From the NCBI RefSeq assembly GCF_014705705.1, contig NZ_JACXLD010000001.1, positions 496,001 through 560,000 of the forward strand: a DNA stretch of 64,000 bases, read 5' to 3'. Both the position numbers and the translations under genes were made by a program. A model generated the notes under the pieces. It made no database searches and had not been told where the DNA came from. It saw only the letters and a program-made list of their open reading frames with translations. Of this stretch, positions 8,780 to 17,973 are shown piece after piece. The DNA comes from Spongiibacter pelagi. Lineage in GTDB: Bacteria > Pseudomonadota > Gammaproteobacteria > Pseudomonadales > Spongiibacteraceae. Positions within the stretch are counted from its first letter, which is position 1; every line of letters begins with the position of its first letter.

Positions 8780-9484
8780 ATGAGTGATGTAATGGATTCA
8801 CGGCCCATGCGCCGTATTCGCAGTTTTGTATTGCGCACTGGCCGAATGACCGAGGGGCAGAAGCGCGCTTACGACCTGCACTGGCCCAGCAAAGGCCTAG
8901 AACTGAAAAATGGCCCGATCTCCATGACCGAGGTTTTTGGTCGCGATGCCCCGGTGGTGTTGGAAATTGGTTTCGGCATGGGCGATTCTCTGGCGACGAT
9001 GGCGGCTGCCGCGCCGGAAATGGACTTTATCGGCATTGAAGTGCACAGCCCCGGCGTTGGTCGCTTGATGCACCTCATTGATGAGGCTGGGCTGGAAAAT
9101 CTGCGCGCCTACTGCTGCGATGCGGTGGAAGTGCTGGAGCAATGTATTGCTGATGGGGCATTGCAGCGGGTGCAAATCTACTTTCCCGACCCTTGGCATA
9201 AAAAGAAGCATCACAAGCGCCGCCTTGTGCAGCCGGCATTTGTCGAACTGCTTCGCCGCAAGCTGCGGCCGGGCGGCGTGACCCACCTAGCGACAGATTG
9301 GGAAAACTACGCCGAGCATATGATGGATGTTATGACGGCGGCGCCCGGATTTGTGAACCAGTTCGGTGAAGGCGCTTTTGCCCCACGTCCGGACTACCGC
9401 CCGTTTACCAAGTTTGAAAAACGGGGTGAGCGGCTTGGGCATGGGGTCTGGGACTTATTGTTTGAGAGAGTCGAGTCTTTGTGA
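8780..9484 (+). CDS. trmB: tRNA (guanine46-N7)-methyltransferase TrmB
   Basis: The 234-residue SAM-dependent enzyme makes m7G46 in the tRNA variable loop. It shows the SAM site [11 protein letters not shown], then [13 protein letters not shown], and the TrmB signature [17 protein letters not shown]. The C-terminus ([26 protein letters not shown]) is typical. The length agrees with the E. coli enzyme (239). The next gene begins 131 bases later. Confidence 0.96.
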   Translation: MSDVMDSRPMRRIRSFVLRTGRMTEGQKRAYDLHWPSKGLELKNGPISMTEVFGRDAPVVLEIGFGMGDSLATMAAAAPEMDFIGIEVHSPGVGRLMHLIDEAGLENLRAYCCDAVEVLEQCIADGALQRVQIYFPDPWHKKKHHKRRLVQPAFVELLRRKLRPGGVTHLATDWENYAEHMMDVMTAAPGFVNQFGEGAFAPRPDYRPFTKFEKRGERLGHGVWDLLFERVESL

Positions 9485-9615
9485 GCTTTTTGGAGCACGG
9501 AAAACTAATTTCACCAAAGACTTACATTTGCAATCTATTTTAACTACTATGAACGGTGAGGGTTAGGCCAACCCTCTGGATGTTTAATTTGATATCAAAC
9601 GAAAAGGATTACGAC

Positions 9616-9876
9616 ATGAAAAAAATGGTAATTGCCACACTGCTGGCGATGGGTATGGTCACGCACGCTTTTGCTGATGATAAAACTGAGAAGTATGTAA
9701 AAGATTATAAAGCTGCTGGTAATGCTGCTGGTATGGAGCGGGTGGATACGCTTGCTAAAGGCGCATTGACCGAGGCTCAATATTCTGCGTTTGCGATTGC
9801 AGTGGGGATTGGTGTTGCATCTGCCTCTAATGGTGACAAGCAAAGTGGCACTGGGACCACGACAGGAACACGTTGA
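9616..9876 (+). CDS. Small secreted YjbE/GfcA-like protein (first copy)
   Basis: The 86-residue protein has a clear signal peptide (MKKMVIATLLAMGMVTHAFA, cleavage after about residue 20). A short polar region, a Gly/Ala hydrophobic segment (FAIAVGIGVASAS) and a Thr-rich tail GTGTTTGTR follow. E. coli YjbE and GfcA are also small secreted proteins with a hydrophobic Gly/Ala segment and a Thr-rich end, and they head the yjbEFGH and gfcABCDE exopolysaccharide operons, as here. Their molecular role is not known. The ATG at 9616 follows AAAAGGA and gives a good signal peptide; an upstream GTG would not. Confidence 0.7.
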   Translation: MKKMVIATLLAMGMVTHAFADDKTEKYVKDYKAAGNAAGMERVDTLAKGALTEAQYSAFAIAVGIGVASASNGDKQSGTGTTTGTR

Positions 9877-10044
9877 TTTTTGTGATTTTGCAACTAGGTT
9901 CCCTAGTACTTTAATTGTAAATCTAAGTGCTTTGGGGATGCGATATCTGAACTGATATCCTCCAAAGCATGTTTGTCATTTTTTCTCGAGGTATTCGAGA
10001 GATTCGTTTCAACCTTAGCCTTATCAATTTGCATGAGAAATAAA

Positions 10045-10647
10045 ATGAAAAAGAATTTGCAACTGGTTTTGATGGTAATGGGATTATGCGTCCCTCTGTT
10101 TGGTAATACTCAGGCTCAGGCGCAAGGTTCTGCAAGTGTTAGTCCATACGAGTCTAGAGCTTCAGCTTCTCTTTTAAATCAAAAAATAGCCGAAAAAGAG
10201 CAACCAAGAGTAGAGAAAAAAGCTAAAAAATACGAGAAAAAAGCTAAAAAATACGAGAAAAAAGCTAAAAAATACGAGAAAAGAGCTAAAGAATTAGAAA
10301 AAAATTCACCGAATGAAGCCGCTCAACATTATAGGAGCGCGGATTCCTATTACAGAAAAGCTGCTAAAATGGCTAAGCGAGCTGGCAATTTAAGCTTGGC
10401 TGACAAGTATATGGCTAAAGCTAAAAAGGCGAGGAAAAAGTATCGCGAATTGAATGGCAGGTTTAACTTTAATATGGATTCCGTGGAAGAAGGCGGGGCT
10501 GCTGGAGTTGATAATGCGAGCAAAAAATCTACTGGGGCTTCATTAAAGAAAAAAATCGCGGGTAGCTCAGCCGTAGCCGCAGGGGTTGCTGTAGGGTTGA
10601 ATAAAAATGATAAGGCTGGGGCTGGAACAACTACTGGAACAAGGTAG
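10045..10647 (+). CDS. Secreted Lys-rich repeat protein with YjbE/GfcA-like tail (second copy)
   Basis: The 200-residue protein has a signal peptide (MKKNLQLVLMVMGL..., cleavage near AQA about residue 26). Three perfect KKAKKYE-type heptads and a fourth degenerate one follow within a long, highly basic helical or coiled-coil stretch of about 60-135. The end is a Gly/Ala/Val hydrophobic segment (SSAVAAGVAVGL) and GAGTTTGTR. That C-terminal layout matches the preceding gene, although the middle is unrelated. The start at 10045 gives the best signal peptide; an ATG four codons earlier (10033) is possible. An intrinsic terminator follows. Function unknown; extracellular matrix or EPS-associated role is inference from context. 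Confidence 0.65.
   Translation: MKKNLQLVLMVMGLCVPLFGNTQAQAQGSASVSPYESRASASLLNQKIAEKEQPRVEKKAKKYEKKAKKYEKKAKKYEKRAKELEKNSPNEAAQHYRSADSYYRKAAKMAKRAGNLSLADKYMAKAKKARKKYRELNGRFNFNMDSVEEGGAAGVDNASKKSTGASLKKKIAGSSAVAAGVAVGLNKNDKAGAGTTTGTR
10213..10296 (+). repeat. In-frame 21-bp tandem repeat, three perfect copies plus one diverged
   Basis: Perfect copies at 10213-10233, 10234-10254 and 10255-10275 and a diverged fourth at 10276-10296 each encode a heptad (E K K A K K Y). Identity at the DNA level suggests recent expansion by slippage or recombination. The copy number may vary between strains. Confidence 0.9.
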
Positions 10648-10667
10648 TCTCTAAGTTTCTTGGTTAT

Positions 10668-10692
10668 AAGCCGCCTCGTGCGGCTTTTTTTA
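10668..10692 (+). terminator. Intrinsic terminator after the second YjbE-like gene
   Basis: AAGCCGC (10668-10674) and GCGGCTT (10680-10686) form a perfect 7-bp stem with a 5-base loop, followed by a run of T. It separates the two small secreted-protein genes from the GfcBCD-like genes. The remaining 10693-10935 is AT-rich non-coding DNA with no gene that I can support. Confidence 0.9.
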
Positions 10693-10935
10693 TGGTACGG
10701 ACAATTGAAGCCTTAGTTAATCATTATTGAGATTAATTAAAGTTGTACTATTGGTTTCCAGCATTCTTAGCGAATATTACTTTAAAAAAACAATTATTGT
10801 CTTTAAAAAGTTATGTTGTAACTTAGGCAATCTCTTTGAACACATGTTAGAAGATTACGGTTTCAACTGAATTATTTGTGCCGTGGTTTCTTTGTGAGTT
10901 GTGGATGCTTTTAACTTGAACGGGGGCGAACATTT

Positions 10936-11604
10936 TTGCGTTGGTTATTTGTAATTTTATTGCTCACACTTGAAGGTTGTGCGCAAAACAGTAATGACCT
11001 GCTTGCAACTTTTGAAGAGGCTTTTATTGACTCACAAGACACGCTAATAACAAAAGATCAGGTTATTGCTATTCCTTTCTCAAGTATCAAATCTCAATAC
11101 GGAGAGGGAGGTGAGGCGTTACTTGTGCTTGGGCTGGCAGAGAGGAGTCATTATTCGAAAAGCCCTACATTGAAGTGGGTTTCTGCTGGTAAAGAAATGA
11201 TAAACACTCTGTCGGGGCGGGTCGTAAAAACTGTGGGAATTTACTTCGGTAATTTGTTATCGCTTTCCTCAGAAAAACCAGACCCGCTTAGTCTGGGCTT
11301 GCAATTGGATAGTACGCCCAAAGAGTGGCGTTATTACCTTAGCTGGGAGCCTGGCTACCATCGCCATTATCAGGCCCATTCCCGTTTTTCGTCCCTCGGT
11401 TTGGAGCAGGTTAATTTATTGTGGGGAGCAGAAACGTTGCTGGTGATCGTCGAGCAAGTAGAGATCCCTCAACTGAATGTGAGTTATCAGAATCGCTATT
11501 GGTTGGATCCGGCCACGGGAAAAGTCAAACTTAGTGAGCAATACCCTTACCCCGGCGCGCCAAGGATTCGTCTTGAAGTCGCTAGACCTTTTGGCGGAGT
11601 GTAA
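10936..11604 (+). CDS. GfcB/YjbF-family lipoprotein of exopolysaccharide locus
   Basis: The 222-residue protein starts with a lipoprotein signal (MRWLFVILLLTLEGC), giving lipidation at Cys15. The rest fits the YjbF/GfcB family, outer-membrane lipoproteins found with GfcC and GfcD in capsule and exopolysaccharide operons (PTLKWVSAGKEMINTLSGRVVKT is characteristic). The start must be the TTG at 10936: an in-frame stop lies eight codons upstream and no ATG or GTG is between. A GGGGG run at 10922-10926 serves as the ribosome site. It is two bases from the next gene. Confidence 0.82.
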   Translation: MRWLFVILLLTLEGCAQNSNDLLATFEEAFIDSQDTLITKDQVIAIPFSSIKSQYGEGGEALLVLGLAERSHYSKSPTLKWVSAGKEMINTLSGRVVKTVGIYFGNLLSLSSEKPDPLSLGLQLDSTPKEWRYYLSWEPGYHRHYQAHSRFSSLGLEQVNLLWGAETLLVIVEQVEIPQLNVSYQNRYWLDPATGKVKLSEQYPYPGAPRIRLEVARPFGGV

Positions 11605-11606
11605 TC

Positions 11607-12392
11607 ATGCGATTTCGGGCGCTATTTGTTTTTATTGCGAGCTTGATTATCCTTCCTTCTGCTTTTGCGCAGACGACTCAAGTTGAGTATCGCTTTATTG
11701 GGGCCGGTCTTTCGGCCTCGGCTAAAAATAAGGCGAGTTTGAGTTTTGTCGAATCGCCTCGCTTGGATCAGTTAGTTTTACAGGGCTTGGCTGCATTAAA
11801 CCTTACTCAGGATCAAGTGGATTGGTTGAGTAGTCGCATGTATAACCGCGATGCAGAATTCACTCTGAAAGAGCAAGTGGTGGCTGGCTTGGCCAAGCGA
11901 GCTGAGCATGCCTGCGGTAATACGCAGCGAAATGGAATTGCCTTAAACAGCACCCTCCGGCGTACCTCATTTGCGCAACGTCTCTATGCGCCACTCGACC
12001 CGGATATTACCCGCTTAGATATTGAGAAGAATTCGAAAATACATGGGCGCGTATTGGTGACGTTTGCGTCCAATCAGTCGCCTAGCCCGATTGAAATTTT
12101 TGGCAATGTTGAACACCCCGGGCGCTATCCTTGGCGCAGCCGCGTTAGCGCGCGCGATTATTTAAAAAACTCCGGAAATTTGGCTATCGCCGGTCAGCGA
12201 GTGGTGGTGATTCAGCCCGATGGTGTGCAGCAAGCTCATTCTTTGGGGCGGTTTCAGGGCGATTTCCAAGATATTGCACCGGGGGCCCTGATTTATGTGC
12301 CCTTTGACTTTTGCGATACCTTCACGGCATTAAGTGATAGGGCTGATCTAGACCAGATGATTATGAATTTGTTGGGAAGTCGCTTGCCATGA
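11607..12392 (+). CDS. GfcC/YjbG-family periplasmic capsule-biogenesis protein
   Basis: The 261-residue protein has a Sec signal peptide ending near AFA (residue 21). Features fit the GfcC-like family: a SLBB-like beta-grasp segment around IEIFGNVEHPGRYPWRSRVSARDYL and a C-terminal region containing LIYVPFDF. GfcC is a periplasmic protein needed for group 4 capsule assembly in E. coli; its exact action is unknown. It is co-transcribed with the neighbours (2-base gap before, 4-base overlap after). Confidence 0.82.
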   Translation: MRFRALFVFIASLIILPSAFAQTTQVEYRFIGAGLSASAKNKASLSFVESPRLDQLVLQGLAALNLTQDQVDWLSSRMYNRDAEFTLKEQVVAGLAKRAEHACGNTQRNGIALNSTLRRTSFAQRLYAPLDPDITRLDIEKNSKIHGRVLVTFASNQSPSPIEIFGNVEHPGRYPWRSRVSARDYLKNSGNLAIAGQRVVVIQPDGVQQAHSLGRFQGDFQDIAPGALIYVPFDFCDTFTALSDRADLDQMIMNLLGSRLP

Positions 12393-14545
12393 GAACCGTA
12401 TTTTACTGTGGCGGCTTACTTCTATGTGGTTTGTTGAGTTTTTCCTTAAACACTGCCGCAGATGAATTTAGCTACCCGGCGCTGAAATATTCTCAATCGG
12501 ATTTTGGTGGGGTTGGCTTATTGCAAATGCCAAGTGCCCGAATGATGGATGATGGGGAGTTCAGTGTTGGTATTACCAATAATGAAGACTATTTAAACTA
12601 CACCGTTTCCTTGCAGCTGTTTCCTTGGTTTGAAACTACCATCCGCTATACCCAAGTCCACGATTTGAAATACAGCAGTGATCCAAGCTTCAGTGGCAAT
12701 AATTCTTACACAGATAAATCCATCGACGGAAAATTTAGGCTGCTTAATGAAACCCGTTGGTTGCCCCAAGTCTCACTTGGTTTCAGGGATATTGGTGGTA
12801 CCGGGCTGTTTGATGGAGAGTATTTAGTTGGTAGCAAGCAGTTTGGCCCTCTCGATTTAAGTCTGGGTTTGGGGTGGGGTTATCTCGGTAATCGAAATAA
12901 CTTAGGTGATACTAGAGCGACACCGGATTGTGGTCGTGATTCGACTTACGGTGGTCAGGGTGGGCAGATTGACTCTGGTCGCATGTTTAGTGGTTGTAAG
13001 GCTATTTTTGGCGGGCTGGAATATCAAACTCCTTTTAGAGCGCTGGTTTTCAAGCTGGAATATGACGGTAATGACTATCGCAGTGATTTTCCGGTGCGAA
13101 GTGGTGCCAGCCCGATGGAGGTCGACTCCAATTGGAATTTTGGTGCGGTGTACAATCTGAGTAATTCGACCCGATTGCGGGTTGGGTATGAGCGCGGGAA
13201 TACCGTTTCACTGGGATTTACTATGGCCACCAATCTGGCCCAGTTGCGGCCCAATTGGCGGGATGAAAAAAAGCCTGACTACAAGCCTGCAGAACCGCGG
13301 GCTGAATTGACGCCGGAGGAATGGCAGGCTCTGGCGATGAATCTGGATAAAAACGCCGGCTATGCGGATGCCAGTATTTATCGTGAAGAGCAGTCGATTA
13401 TTATTGAAGCTCGTCAGCGAAAATACAGAGATCGTAAAGAGGCGGAAGAGCGTGCGGCCTTGTTACTGCAAAATAGCGGTATTGATGTAGATAGCTACAG
13501 GATTATTGAAACAAGTAACGGACAGCCATTAACCGAAACTGTAGTTGATCCAGTTGCATTTGGGCGGTTTGCTGATCGGGATTACTACGGCGCTGACTTG
13601 GACGATGCCCGTGTGGTGATGAATCCACAGCCTGTTGCCGGGAAGCTCAAGGCGAAAATGAACGACCCGTTTTACTTTGGTCTTTCACCCAAACTAGAGC
13701 AATCTGTAGGTGGCTCTGAAACCTTTTATTTCTATGCGATTGGTGTGCGTGCTGCGACCAGCTATCGATTCAGTAAGCATTTTCTTGCTTCAGCGGGTCT
13801 TGATGCCAATATTCTGGATAACTACGACAAGTTCAAATATACCAATTCCCCGGATGGTACAGATCTGAAACGGGTTCGCACTTTGATTCGGCAGTATACG
13901 GAGCCGGTGGCAAGGCTGAATAATTTGCAGTTAACTTACTTGGATCATTTTGGTGATAGTTTCTACTCGCAAGTGTATGCGGGTTATCTGGAAACTATGT
14001 TCGCTGGGGCTGGATTTGAATTGCTTTACCGGCCATTGGCTAAAACTTGGGCTTTTGGGGTGGATGCGAACTATGTGAAGCAACGCAATCCCGATAGTGT
14101 TCTTGGTCTGTTTAGTGAGGAAGTTCAGCCTGACGGCAGGGTGCAAACCGGGGGCTTTACCGGACATGCGACACTGTATTGGCGGCCTGAGATTCTGCCG
14201 ATGCTCGATGGTACCTTGCTAGAAATCAGTGCTGGGCAGTTCTTGACAGAGGACAAAGGTGTCTTAGTGGACTTCTCGAGGCAATTTGACAGTGGGGTGA
14301 TTGTGGGGGCTTTTGCTAGTAAAACCGATTTGTCAGCGGAAGAGTTTGGCGAGGGTAGTTTTACCAAGGGCTTTTATATCTCTATTCCATTTGATGTGAT
14401 GACAGTTAAGCCCAGTACTGGACGAGCTACCATCGGATGGCAGCCTCTGACTCGGGATGGGGGGCAGAAACTTGGTCGGAAATATTCATTGTATGGGATG
14501 ACCGATGCCCGTTCGCCTTGGTATACCCGAGCAATTCAGGACTAG
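12389..14545 (+). CDS. YjbH/GfcD-family outer-membrane beta-barrel protein
   Basis: The 718-residue protein has a signal peptide (cleavage near TAA-DEF, residue 24). It belongs to the YjbH/GfcD (DUF940) family, large predicted outer-membrane barrels encoded with GfcBC and YjbEFG. The start FGGVGLLQMPSARMMDDGEFSVG is the family hallmark. The middle (about 290-370) is a soluble domain rich in charged residues, followed by many amphipathic strands. It may export or anchor an exopolysaccharide; evidence for that comes from the family, not from this sequence. No Wza-, Wzc- or glycosyltransferase gene is adjacent. Confidence 0.85.
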   Translation: MRTVFYCGGLLLCGLLSFSLNTAADEFSYPALKYSQSDFGGVGLLQMPSARMMDDGEFSVGITNNEDYLNYTVSLQLFPWFETTIRYTQVHDLKYSSDPSFSGNNSYTDKSIDGKFRLLNETRWLPQVSLGFRDIGGTGLFDGEYLVGSKQFGPLDLSLGLGWGYLGNRNNLGDTRATPDCGRDSTYGGQGGQIDSGRMFSGCKAIFGGLEYQTPFRALVFKLEYDGNDYRSDFPVRSGASPMEVDSNWNFGAVYNLSNSTRLRVGYERGNTVSLGFTMATNLAQLRPNWRDEKKPDYKPAEPRAELTPEEWQALAMNLDKNAGYADASIYREEQSIIIEARQRKYRDRKEAEERAALLLQNSGIDVDSYRIIETSNGQPLTETVVDPVAFGRFADRDYYGADLDDARVVMNPQPVAGKLKAKMNDPFYFGLSPKLEQSVGGSETFYFYAIGVRAATSYRFSKHFLASAGLDANILDNYDKFKYTNSPDGTDLKRVRTLIRQYTEPVARLNNLQLTYLDHFGDSFYSQVYAGYLETMFAGAGFELLYRPLAKTWAFGVDANYVKQRNPDSVLGLFSEEVQPDGRVQTGGFTGHATLYWRPEILPMLDGTLLEISAGQFLTEDKGVLVDFSRQFDSGVIVGAFASKTDLSAEEFGEGSFTKGFYISIPFDVMTVKPSTGRATIGWQPLTRDGGQKLGRKYSLYGMTDARSPWYTRAIQD

Positions 14546-14569
14546 AGCGGTTTTATACCGCCTTAGTCC
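14539..14569. terminator. Possible bidirectional terminator between the YjbH-like gene and purK
   Basis: GGACTA plus GCGGT pair with ACCGC plus TAGTCC around a TTTAT loop, interrupted by one mismatch and one G-T wobble. It lies between convergent genes. Only short T runs follow, so the call is tentative. Confidence 0.5.
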
Positions 14570-14586
14570 TTCTCTAGAGCTTCAGC

Positions 14587-15663
14587 TCAATCCGCTTTGC
14601 GCAGTTCTTTCTGCACCCAATCCAGTGCCGTTTGATAATGTTCGGGCAGGTAAGCTGCCAGCTCAGTCAGTGCGGCTTGTACCGCTGCTTTTTGTGGGTG
14701 GTTCACATTGATATGGCCGACCTTGCGGCCCTTGCGAACTTCCTTGCCATACCAGTAGGTGCGGGCGCAGGGAATTTCCAGCCAGTGGCGATCGCGCTCA
14801 ATGCCAATAATATTAATCATCACGCTTTGGCCGCGAACTTCCGGGGCTTTAATGGGTAAGCCGCTCACAGCGCGCAGGTGCATTTCAAACTGGTTTACGC
14901 AGGCGCCGGCTTGGGTCCAGTGGCCGCTATTGTGAACGCGCGGGGCCAGTTCGTTTACCATGAGCTGGTCGCCAACGCGGAAGCATTCCATGGCCATTAC
15001 GCCGACATAATTGCTGGCGTCCATGATTTTGCTCAGCATGGCTTCGGCTTGTGCTTGCAAGTGGCTTACCCGATTTACCGGCGCGACGGAGGCCATCAAA
15101 ATGCCGTCACTGTGCAGGTTTAGCGTGAGGGGGTAAAACACGGTTTTACCGCTGCTGTCTCGTGCGCCGACCAGCGAGAGTTCTTCTTCAAAGGGGATTT
15201 TTTGCTCAGCAATCGCATGGCCTAGCCAATCGCTGGGCACTTCGTCGCCTTGATCTTGATACAACCAGAACTGGCCTTTGCCGTCGTAGCCACCAGTGCG
15301 GCGTTTCAGTAAAACGTCTTCGCCGAGCTCGGTATGTAGCTGTTCTGCGCTACTGCTTTCCTGTACTTCTCGCCAAGGCGCGGTCGCAATCTCCAGCTCA
15401 TCCAGCATTTGCTTTTGATAAAGCCGGTCGGCAATGCGGCCAAAAATACCCGCGTTCATAAAGCTGGGCTGCTGGCTGAGAAATTCGGTCATCGGCGTGA
15501 CCGGCCACTGTTCGCGCTCAACCGTGACCACATCGCCGTCTTTAATTTCAGGCAGTTCGGTGGCTTCAGGTTCGAGGGGAACCACTCTCAGGGCGAGAGG
15601 GTAGGCGGCTTGTTGCAGCATGGCGCCGAGTTGGCCGGCGCCGAGTACCCAGACAGTTTGCAT
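14587..15663 (-). CDS. purK: 5-(carboxyamino)imidazole ribonucleotide synthase PurK
   Basis: The 358-residue ATP-grasp enzyme converts AIR, bicarbonate and ATP to N5-CAIR in purine synthesis. It begins with VWVLGAGQLGAMLQQAA, the PurK nucleotide-binding start, and carries KRRTGGYDGKGQ in the ATP-grasp domain and NELAPRVHNSGHWT near the active site. The length matches E. coli PurK (355). It overlaps the purE stop by one base (TAATG), so purE-purK is a coupled operon. Confidence 0.96.
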   Translation of the reverse strand: MQTVWVLGAGQLGAMLQQAAYPLALRVVPLEPEATELPEIKDGDVVTVEREQWPVTPMTEFLSQQPSFMNAGIFGRIADRLYQKQMLDELEIATAPWREVQESSSAEQLHTELGEDVLLKRRTGGYDGKGQFWLYQDQGDEVPSDWLGHAIAEQKIPFEEELSLVGARDSSGKTVFYPLTLNLHSDGILMASVAPVNRVSHLQAQAEAMLSKIMDASNYVGVMAMECFRVGDQLMVNELAPRVHNSGHWTQAGACVNQFEMHLRAVSGLPIKAPEVRGQSVMINIIGIERDRHWLEIPCARTYWYGKEVRKGRKVGHINVNHPQKAAVQAALTELAAYLPEHYQTALDWVQKELRKAD

Positions 15664-16154
15664 TAGCTCTCTCGAGGGTCAGGATTTTCAAGAACGGTGT
15701 CGGTTTGGTTTTTGCGGAACGTTTCCAGTCGCTCGGCCAGTGCGGCATCGCTATTGGCCAGAATCTGGCAGGCGAGCAGGCCTGCATTAAACGCGCCGGC
15801 GGTGCCAATCGCTAATGTGCCTACCGCAATGCCTTTAGGCATTTGCACAATAGAAAGCAGGCTGTCCATGCCGTTTAGGGCGCGGCTTTGTACTGGCACG
15901 CCCAATACGGGCAGGCGGGTTTTGGCGGCCACCATGCCGGGCAAGTGCGCAGCGCCACCGGCACCGGCAATGATTACTTCGTAGCCCGCATCTACAGCGG
16001 ACTCGGCGAAGCTCATCAGTTTGTCTGGAGTGCGGTGGGCGGAAACCACTTCTACGTGGCAGTCTACGCCCAGATCGGCCATGATTTCAGTGGCCGGACG
16101 CATGGTGTCCCAGTCGCTTTTTGAGCCCATAATCAGGGCGACTTTTGCTGTCAT
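15663..16154 (-). CDS. purE: N5-carboxyaminoimidazole ribonucleotide mutase PurE
   Basis: The 163-residue class I PurE converts N5-CAIR to CAIR, the step after PurK. Conserved motifs are [20 protein letters not shown] with the catalytic histidine, and [15 protein letters not shown]. The length agrees with E. coli PurE (169). It is first in the purE-purK operon. Confidence 0.97.
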   Translation of the reverse strand: MTAKVALIMGSKSDWDTMRPATEIMADLGVDCHVEVVSAHRTPDKLMSFAESAVDAGYEVIIAGAGGAAHLPGMVAAKTRLPVLGVPVQSRALNGMDSLLSIVQMPKGIAVGTLAIGTAGAFNAGLLACQILANSDAALAERLETFRKNQTDTVLENPDPRES

Positions 16155-16239
16155 TCCTGCGCTCTCGTCGCGTGAAAACCGGCCATTATATAGAAAAAAT
16201 CCAGCTTTGCATGTTTCTTGAGCAATGATCGTTAATGGC

Positions 16240-17430
16240 TTAGCGATACACCCGGCTCAACACCGCTTTCAAGTAGCGCGTTTCAGGAATGGCGGGGTGT
16301 ACCGGGTGATCCGGCCCCTGCATACCCTCGGCCAAAATCTGGGCGCGGCGGTCAATATGACGGGAGCTGGCGCGGATAATATCCAGTAATTCTTCCCGTG
16401 GCATATGCATCGAACAAGAGGCGGAAATCAGGTAGCCGTGATCGCCAAGCAAGCGCATCGCCAATTCATTGATGCGGCGATAAGCGAGTATGCCTTCCTT
16501 CTGATCTTTTTTACGCTTAATAAACGCCGGTGGATCGACAATAATCACATCGAATTGCTGGCCCTCTTCTTTTAATTGCTTGAGCGCAGCGAAGGCGTCC
16601 CCTTCCAGCGTATTAAAAATATCGGCCTTGCCATTCAGTGCGGCGTTTTCATGGGCCTTGTCTAGCGCTAGCCCAGAGGCGTCGCAGCACCATACTTCTG
16701 AGGCGCCAAAGGCGGCGGCTTGAACGCCAAAACTGCCGACATAGCTGAATACATCCAAAACTTTCTTGCCTGGTGCCAATTCACGCAGCCAAGCGCGATT
16801 GGGGCGCTGGTCATAGAACCAGCCGGTTTTTTGGCCGCTTTTTAAGGGGGCGATAAAACGCACGCCATTTTCGATTAGCTCGACATCTTCTGGGCAGTTG
16901 CCAAAGGCTTCGACCACTTCTTCTGGCAGGCCTTCCAATTTGCGTACCGAGGCATCATTACGCAGCAAAATGGATTCGGGTTGCAGCAGTTCTACCAGTG
17001 TTTCGATAATGATATTGCGCATGGCATCCATGCCGGCGGTATTTAGCTGGACGGAAAGATGAGGGCCAAAACGATCCACAATCAGGCCGGGCAGAAAATC
17101 GCTATCGCCATACACCATGCGGTAACACGGCTCGGAAAATAATTGTTCGCGCAACGCCAGCGCAGATTGAATACGCTGTTTAAGGCGGGCCTTGCCAAAT
17201 ACCTTGTCGGCGGAGTCCAGCATACGCGCGCAGATCAGCGAGTGGGGATTTACATAAGCCACGCCAAGCGATTTGCCTTGAGCGCTCTCCACCCGAACCT
17301 GTTGGCCCGGCTCAAAATTTGCCAGCGGTGAAATGTTTTTATCGACTTCGTTGCTGTAAATCCACAAGTGCCCACCGCGCAGGCGGCGTTCTTCATTTTT
17401 AGCGAGTCGGAGAGTGGCTAAGTCCATCAA
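16240..17430 (-). CDS. rlmI: 23S rRNA (cytosine1962-C5)-methyltransferase RlmI family
   Basis: The 396-residue protein has an N-terminal PUA domain ([14 protein letters not shown]) and a C-terminal Rossmann methyltransferase domain ([21 protein letters not shown], then [14 protein letters not shown]). This is the RlmI/YccW architecture, which makes m5C1962 in 23S rRNA. The length matches E. coli RlmI (396). A start one codon later (17427) is equally possible. It is divergent from the YaiI-like gene. Confidence 0.93.
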   Translation of the reverse strand: MMDLATLRLAKNEERRLRGGHLWIYSNEVDKNISPLANFEPGQQVRVESAQGKSLGVAYVNPHSLICARMLDSADKVFGKARLKQRIQSALALREQLFSEPCYRMVYGDSDFLPGLIVDRFGPHLSVQLNTAGMDAMRNIIIETLVELLQPESILLRNDASVRKLEGLPEEVVEAFGNCPEDVELIENGVRFIAPLKSGQKTGWFYDQRPNRAWLRELAPGKKVLDVFSYVGSFGVQAAAFGASEVWCCDASGLALDKAHENAALNGKADIFNTLEGDAFAALKQLKEEGQQFDVIIVDPPAFIKRKKDQKEGILAYRRINELAMRLLGDHGYLISASCSMHMPREELLDIIRASSRHIDRRAQILAEGMQGPDHPVHPAIPETRYLKAVLSRVYR

Positions 17431-17502
17431 TTTACCTGCGCGTGGAGGGAGTAAGCTGTGTATTATCCGCGTAAACCAAGGTATTAAAAAGGCATTGCTA
17501 GC

Positions 17503-17973
17503 ATGAAAATCTGGGTAGATGCGGACGCCTGTCCGGTTGCGGCGCGAGATATTTTGTATCGCGCTGCGCGGCGAACGGGTCTGGAGCTGATTATGGTGGC
17601 CAACCGAGCGGTGCCGGTGCCGCCGGATGCCAATATTCGCTCGCTACAGGTTTCGCAAGGTTTTGATGTGGCGGATAACTTTATTGTCGAAAACAGCGAA
17701 GCGAATGATCTGGTCATCAGCAGCGATATTCCCCTCGCGGCTGAATTGATTGCCAAGGGAGCGGCAGTGGTGAGCTTTCGTGGTGAGCGCTACACCGCTG
17801 ACAATATCAAAGGCCGGCTCAATATTCGGGATTTTATGGAAACTATGCGCGCTTCCGGTGTGCAAAGTGGGGGGCAGAGTGCCTATGGTCAGCGTGAGAA
17901 GCAGGAGTTTGCCAATCAGCTGGATCGTTACCTAGCGCAGGCCGTGGCTGCAAAAGGACGGCGGAGCACTTAA
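17503..17973 (+). CDS. YaiI/YqxD family protein (UPF0178, PIN-like fold)
   Basis: The 156-residue protein begins [22 protein letters not shown], the hallmark of UPF0178 (YaiI/YqxD). It shows later family motifs [19 protein letters not shown] and LDRYLAQA. The aspartates resemble a PIN/NYN nuclease site, but no function has been demonstrated that I know of. The last bases overlap the convergent MarR-like gene by four. It marks the left edge of the accessory region. Confidence 0.88.
   Translation: MKIWVDADACPVAARDILYRAARRTGLELIMVANRAVPVPPDANIRSLQVSQGFDVADNFIVENSEANDLVISSDIPLAAELIAKGAAVVSFRGERYTADNIKGRLNIRDFMETMRASGVQSGGQSAYGQREKQEFANQLDRYLAQAVAAKGRRST

Noticed and set aside
10213-10296. Tandem repeat as a CRISPR array or non-coding satellite
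   Set aside because: The repeats are contiguous, in frame and encode heptads within a secreted protein; there are no spacers or cas genes.
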